A stretch of 8,370 nt of DNA from an uncultured Collinsella sp. (GTDB lineage: Bacteria > Actinomycetota > Coriobacteriia > Coriobacteriales > Coriobacteriaceae), in the NCBI GenBank assembly GCA_900549275.1, contig URNU01000045.1, forward strand, positions 1 to 8,370, written 5' to 3'. The notes under the pieces were generated by a model. It had not been told where the DNA came from and searched no databases. It was given only the letters and a program-made list of their open reading frames with translations. The position numbers and the translations under genes were made by a program. This document shows positions 4,746 through 8,370 of this stretch, piece after piece; within the stretch, counting starts at the first letter, position 1, and every line of letters begins with the position of its first letter.

Positions 4746-7232
4746 ATGAGTATCAAGCGTTTGGCGCTTTGCCGCAGCCAGGGCCGTCTGTTCGTCCTGC
4801 TTCGTTTTGTCGGCCAGGATATCGCGGGGCTTATTGAGCGTGAGGGCTTTCAAGATTTTGCCCACGCGACGACCAATGATGCAAGCGTTCCGTCTTTGAC
4901 ACTGCCGGTCGATCATGGCCGCGTGCTTGCGCTTTGTCCCTCCGTCGCCGATTATGAGTGTGAGCTCCTCGTCTTGGTGTTTCCGTTTATGGACGGTTCT
5001 ACAGTTGATGTCTCATTTGCGTCCGGCGACAAAAGGCTGGGCTCTATTCGCCTTGATAATCGTATTGCCAAGCTAGAATCTAAGATTAACTACAAAGCGA
5101 AGCCTGCGATGTGCGCGCTCGTTCGCGATGCGCAGCGCGGCGAGTGCTGCGGTCGCTACGAGATCGATGCCGTTCGTTATTTACCGGCAGATGAGGGCGT
5201 CGTCTGGCGCTATGAGGTCAAGTGGGCGGGAGATCCCCAGTGCGCCCCCGAGCTCCAGATCTTCGATACGCACATGAATGCGATTGATGCCACGGTGCAT
5301 GTGTTTGAGTCACAGGTCGACGTGCCACAGCAGAACGGATGCCGCGTCAATAAAACGTATCTGAGCGTGGAGATGCCCGAGGATATACGAGATTTTGTCG
5401 CGATTGCGGCTGATCCCACGGGCCAGATTCAGAGCGGTTTTTGCGCCATGGATGGCCGCCTGTACAACGGCATGGTCGACGACAGCTGGAATCGCATGAA
5501 GGATGCGCGTGCGGATGACGCGGCCTATCGACGTTGGTTTGATCAACATCGCGCGAAGCCGGGCGACCTGGCGTGCCAGCACGTTGCTTTGGCGGCTTTT
5601 GCTTACCGACCGCTCGTGAGCATTGTGGTGCCGTGCTATAAGACCGATCGGGTTTACCTGCGCGAGCTGCTGGACTCTGTGCTATCCCAGAGCTATGACA
5701 ACTGGGAATTGCTGCTTATGGACGCCTCCCCCGAATGGGATGCAGTGGCCAATCTTGCGGCCGACGTCAATGACGAGCGGGTTCATCGTATTGAGCTGCC
5801 TGGCAACGGCGGCATTGTGCTCAACACTAACGCCGGCATTCAGCAGGCGGCGGGCGACTACATCGCATTTTTTGACCACGATGACATCTTGGAGCCGGAT
5901 GCGTTGTTCCACTATGTCGCCGCGTTGAACAAAGCGGCAGAGGGGGAGCGTCCGCAGGTCCTGTTCTGTGACGAGGACATGTTCCAGAAAACGGGGGAGT
6001 GGGGTCAGCCGGTCTTTAAGACGCAGCTCAACGTTGACCTGCTCTATAGCCATAACTGCGTGACGCATTTTCTGATGGTGGAGAAGGCGCTTATCGATCG
6101 CATTGGCATGTCGCCGGAAGATGTTGCGGGCGCCCAGGATTATGATTTGACCCTTCGCTGCCTTGCATCGGGCGCACGATTTGAGCATATTGCGCACGTG
6201 TTGTATCACTGGCGCGTGCATCCGGGGTCGACCGCCGACGGTTCTGCCGATAGCAAGCCGTATGCTATTGAAGCCGGGCGCCTTGCACTGCAGCGCCACT
6301 TTGACTCGCTGGACGTTCAAGGGACGGTCGAGGAGACCGAGACGCCGTTTGTCTACCGTATGCGCTATACACTGCCGGAGCCTGCGCCGCTGGTGAGCAT
6401 TGTGATTCCCACCAAGGACCACGTTGAGACGCTCGATGCCTGTGTGATGTCGATCGCCCAGAAGGCCACGTATGCCAACTACGAGATCGTCTTGGTGGAG
6501 AATAACAGCGAGGCCCCGGAGACGTTTGCGTATTACGAAACCCTTCCGGAGCGCGTGGCTGCAGTATCCGAAGGCAAGGGTGGCGCACGCGTTGTGTACT
6601 GGCCGGGCGAGTTCAATTACTCCAAGATCATCGACTTTGGCGTTGAGCATGCCAAGGGCGACTACCTGCTGCTGCTGAACAACGATACCGAGGTCATAAA
6701 CCCGGACTTTATCGAAGAGATGATGAGCTATCTGCAGCGTCCCGATGCGGGCGTGGTGGGCGCCAAGCTTTATTTTGCCGATCATCTGGTACAGCACGCC
6801 GGCATTTTGGTCGGCGTGCGCGGCGCACTTGCCCATGCCAACCAGGATTTCTCGGCAAAGCGCGAGGGCTATCTTGCCCGCGCCGTGCGGCCGGGCAACT
6901 TTAGCGCCGTAACGGGTGCCTGCCAGATGGTCCGACGCGACGTATTTGAGCGGGTCGGCGGCTACAACGAGGAATTCGCCGTCGGCTTTAACGACGCGGA
7001 CTTTTGCCTGCGCGTGTGGGAGGCGGGCTACCGCACCATCTTTACGCCCTATGCCGAGCTGTACCACTACGAATTCACCTCGCGCGGCAGGGAAGAGGCC
7101 GACGAGGAAAAACTGCGCCGCTGGAAGCGCGAACAGGCGCTGTTCATGCAGCGCTGGCCTGAGTTCTTCCTCGATGGCGACCCGTGGCTCGGACCAATCC
7201 TATCCTCCGACAGTGAGTACTTCTCGTTTTAG
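4746..7232 (+). CDS. Large glycosyltransferase with two GT2 domains and an uncharacterised N-terminal domain
   Basis: The 828-residue product has three parts. Residues 1-270 form a probably beta-rich domain of unknown role with no GT motif. Then YRRWFDQH leads into GT2 domain 1, starting PLVSIVVPCY near 288, with DHDD (377-380) for metal and AQDYD (463-467) around the putative base; its usual DGS motif is replaced by MDASPEW. GT2 domain 2 starts LVSIVIPTKDH near 549, with LNNDTEV (644-650) for metal and FNDADFCLR (748-756). This architecture recalls large O-antigen/rhamnan-type transferases such as Myxococcus RfbC-like proteins. Two active sites could add two sugars in a row or build an alternating chain. 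No membrane helix is seen, so it would act at the cytoplasmic face. Its ATG abuts the previous stop; GGGAAGG (4727-4733) is a distant weak ribosome site, so coupling is likely. The final codon overlaps the stop of the convergent ATPase gene. Confidence 0.92.
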   Translation: MSIKRLALCRSQGRLFVLLRFVGQDIAGLIEREGFQDFAHATTNDASVPSLTLPVDHGRVLALCPSVADYECELLVLVFPFMDGSTVDVSFASGDKRLGSIRLDNRIAKLESKINYKAKPAMCALVRDAQRGECCGRYEIDAVRYLPADEGVVWRYEVKWAGDPQCAPELQIFDTHMNAIDATVHVFESQVDVPQQNGCRVNKTYLSVEMPEDIRDFVAIAADPTGQIQSGFCAMDGRLYNGMVDDSWNRMKDARADDAAYRRWFDQHRAKPGDLACQHVALAAFAYRPLVSIVVPCYKTDRVYLRELLDSVLSQSYDNWELLLMDASPEWDAVANLAADVNDERVHRIELPGNGGIVLNTNAGIQQAAGDYIAFFDHDDILEPDALFHYVAALNKAAEGERPQVLFCDEDMFQKTGEWGQPVFKTQLNVDLLYSHNCVTHFLMVEKALIDRIGMSPEDVAGAQDYDLTLRCLASGARFEHIAHVLYHWRVHPGSTADGSADSKPYAIEAGRLALQRHFDSLDVQGTVEETETPFVYRMRYTLPEPAPLVSIVIPTKDHVETLDACVMSIAQKATYANYEIVLVENNSEAPETFAYYETLPERVAAVSEGKGGARVVYWPGEFNYSKIIDFGVEHAKGDYLLLLNNDTEVINPDFIEEMMSYLQRPDAGVVGAKLYFADHLVQHAGILVGVRGALAHANQDFSAKREGYLARAVRPGNFSAVTGACQMVRRDVFERVGGYNEEFAVGFNDADFCLRVWEAGYRTIFTPYAELYHYEFTSRGREEADEEKLRRWKREQALFMQRWPEFFLDGDPWLGPILSSDSEYFSF

Positions 7233-8206
7233 TGCGAAGTAATGCCAAGTTCCGGCAAAGTATCCTCAAGAGCTGTAAGGGCGGTGGGGTTCAAGTACTC
7301 CTCGTTCAAGCAGCTCTTGTCATATCGAAAACGTGTGTCTCGTGAGCATTCGATGAGTTCTGCAGTAAAGAACCTCTCCCAGCTAAAGAACTTTGAGCTT
7401 TCGATATGTTCAGCTGGGTTAAGCAGCATGTCCTTAATGTGTTTGCTGTTGAATAATCCCGACTTCAACACGAGCCATTCAAACGATTCCGGCAGGAATA
7501 GCTTGATGTTCTTTCGGCGCAATAGAGCAGCTGCTTCCGCAATTTCTGGTCCAAAGGCGGCACCGTCGGCAATCACGAGGATGTCGTTTTCCGGTGCGTC
7601 CATAATGCAGTTGCAAATATTTGATTTTCCTCCCGCGCTGATGCATTTAATGCTGCTCTTTTTGCATAGCAAACTGAAGAATTCGTAGCCCGAATTTGTG
7701 TCCTCGACGATGACAAGCTCGGGCCTCTCGCCTCTAAAATCAGTATCACCGTAAATTCGATATGTAGAAGTGTAGACACGAGAGTAAACGGGATACTTCG
7801 TTGTGGTTCGGTTGGTGTTCTTAAGACCGTAGATTTCATCAACGCTATAGGGCAGTTGACGCAGTGATTCTCTGGCGACGATTACGTAGTAGTTTGAGCT
7901 ACGCTTTGCTTCATGGGCAAATTCTCTTGATCGAACAAAAGTATTGCCCTCATCAATAAAAACAATACTGCTGGAAATCTCTTGGAGATCTCTGCGCCAA
8001 TATTTTCCAGATATTGTTTTACAGGGCACTTTGCAACTTACTGTTACGCCGCTTTGTGCCCCAAGCTCTTCGTGAGCTGCCACCATATCAAGCAGAGTTG
8101 TCTTGCCTGTAGCACTGTTACCTTGGATGATGGTCAGATTTCTATTGATGGTCAGTTTAAACTGAACCCGGTTATTTTGAATAATTACCTTGTATGATCC
8201 GCGCAT
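7229..8206 (-). CDS. P-loop ATPase with TOPRIM/DUF4435-like C-terminal half
   Basis: The chosen start is the ATG at 8206. It overlaps the upstream stop as TGATG and has GGGAG 8 nt before it; an in-frame ATG at 8227 lies inside the upstream gene without a ribosome site. The 325-residue product has Walker A GNSATGKT (29-36) after a short beta-rich lead, and Walker B SIVFIDEG (80-87). YVIVARESLRQLPYSVDEIY (107-126) follows, a typical post-Walker-B sensor strand. Only about 50 residues separate Walker A and B and there is no LSGGQ, so it is not an ABC/SMC-type ATPase. The second half reads LVIVEDTNSGYEFF (164-177), SAGGKSNI (190-197), ILVIADGAAFG (209-219) and LPESFEWL (238-245). This order of Glu, GGK and Asp strands resembles TOPRIM or DUF4435 nuclease-like domains, although the second Asp of DxD is absent. 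Sampled GC is about 33-45%, well below its neighbours, suggesting transfer. Function is unknown; OLD- or PARIS-like defence is only an analogy. Confidence 0.85.
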   Translation of the reverse strand: MRGSYKVIIQNNRVQFKLTINRNLTIIQGNSATGKTTLLDMVAAHEELGAQSGVTVSCKVPCKTISGKYWRRDLQEISSSIVFIDEGNTFVRSREFAHEAKRSSNYYVIVARESLRQLPYSVDEIYGLKNTNRTTTKYPVYSRVYTSTYRIYGDTDFRGERPELVIVEDTNSGYEFFSLLCKKSSIKCISAGGKSNICNCIMDAPENDILVIADGAAFGPEIAEAAALLRRKNIKLFLPESFEWLVLKSGLFNSKHIKDMLLNPAEHIESSKFFSWERFFTAELIECSRDTRFRYDKSCLNEEYLNPTALTALEDTLPELGITSH

Positions 8207-8370
8207 CAGGAGTTCTCCCTTAGGCATTTTCCAGCAATGGGGACAAGGTCAAACATTGTGTGGACTATATCGCCCGTGTTCGCAATGGTTGCCGTGAATT
8301 TGCCGTTTCCAAAATCCATTATGTGGTAGAGATTGATTGTTAGATACTTTTGCGTGGCGATCCTAAGAAT
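8206..8370 (-). CDS. 3' end of an unrecognised gene upstream of and coupled to the ATPase
   Basis: The last 54 codons of a minus-strand gene are visible; its start lies beyond the right edge. The segment begins ILRIATQKYLTINLYHI, continues MDFGNGKFTATIANTGDIVH and ends LVPIAGKCLRENS before TGA (8208-8206). Alternating hydrophobic and polar residues suggest beta strands, with no membrane helix or catalytic motif. Its TGA shares a base with the ATG of the ATPase gene, and the ATPase ribosome site GGGAG lies within this coding end. The two proteins are therefore likely made in fixed ratio and may act together. GC is low (about 42% in one 60-base sample), as in the ATPase gene. The family cannot be identified from this fragment. 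Confidence 0.75.
   Translation of the reverse strand: MLRIATQKYLTINLYHIMDFGNGKFTATIANTGDIVHTMFDLVPIAGKCLRENS

Noticed and set aside
4646..4837. Small plus-strand frame bridging the fourth and fifth glycosyltransferase genes
   Set aside because: It overlaps both real genes in another frame, has no ribosome site, and its composition fits chance.
5682..7067. A 461-codon open frame on the minus strand inside the large glycosyltransferase gene
   Set aside because: It is opposite well-conserved GT2 domains 1 and 2. It has no ribosome site or recognisable motif, so it is an antisense shadow.
7242..7688. 148-codon plus-strand frame to the right of the large glycosyltransferase
   Set aside because: It is antisense to the ATPase gene, which has clear Walker motifs and a coupled start. 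The plus frame has no domain or ribosome-site support.
7229..8206. Calling the ATPase a PARIS AriA/AriB or OLD nuclease
   Set aside because: Walker A to B spacing is too short for the ABC-type ATPase of those systems, no signature motif is present, the DxD motif is incomplete, and the partner gene is only partly visible. Only a loose resemblance is supported.
1..8370. CRISPR arrays, tRNA genes, insertion sequences or attachment sites
   Set aside because: Scanning by eye showed no regularly spaced repeats, cloverleaf sequences, transposase motifs or terminal inverted repeats. The only sizeable repeat is the coding duplication at 355-624 and 2574-2843.

Overview
The window looks like a polysaccharide (capsule, exopolysaccharide or cell-wall glycan) assembly locus from a fairly GC-rich, Gram-positive-type bacterium. 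It ends in a lower-GC accessory module on the opposite strand. Protein style, strong Shine-Dalgarno sites, use of TTG starts and roughly 60% GC in sampled glycosyltransferase stretches fit a Coriobacteriia gut actinobacterium such as Collinsella. That placement is an inference from composition; no rRNA or other phylogenetic marker is present.

Region 1 (1-321) is a leader without a convincing intact gene. A minus-strand reading frame with a clear membrane helix runs off the left edge. It joins to a plausible N-terminus only if one base in a T run (plus 138-141) is removed, so it may be a frameshifted gene start. The 111 bases before the first glycosyltransferase hold overlapping -10-like boxes in both directions and a 12-bp perfect GC palindrome.

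Region 2 (322-7232) holds five plus-strand GT2 glycosyltransferase genes. The first four alternate between two types in the order A-B-A'-B'. A (322-1425) and A' (2547-3665) are close paralogues: a 270-bp ungapped stretch of their donor domains is about 87% identical by hand count. B (1432-2472) and B' (3678-4745) share an SARNAG/CARNAG type of donor domain and a similar C-terminal half. The fifth (4746-7232) is an 828-residue enzyme with a novel-looking N-terminal domain followed by two GT2 domains. A and B are 6 nt apart; A', B' and the large enzyme are nearly abutting; a 74-nt gap before A' carries an extended -10 candidate. The five enzymes would most simply add successive sugars to a lipid-linked repeat unit at the inner face of the membrane. 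No flippase, polymerase or priming transferase lies in the window.

Region 3 (7229-8370) is a minus-strand pair converging on the glycosyltransferase operon, with overlapping stop codons. The downstream gene encodes a compact P-loop ATPase with a TOPRIM/DUF4435-like C-terminal half. Its start is coupled by a TGATG overlap to an upstream gene whose last 54 codons are visible. This module has visibly lower GC, and it is the best candidate in the window for an undescribed, possibly defence-like, two-gene system.
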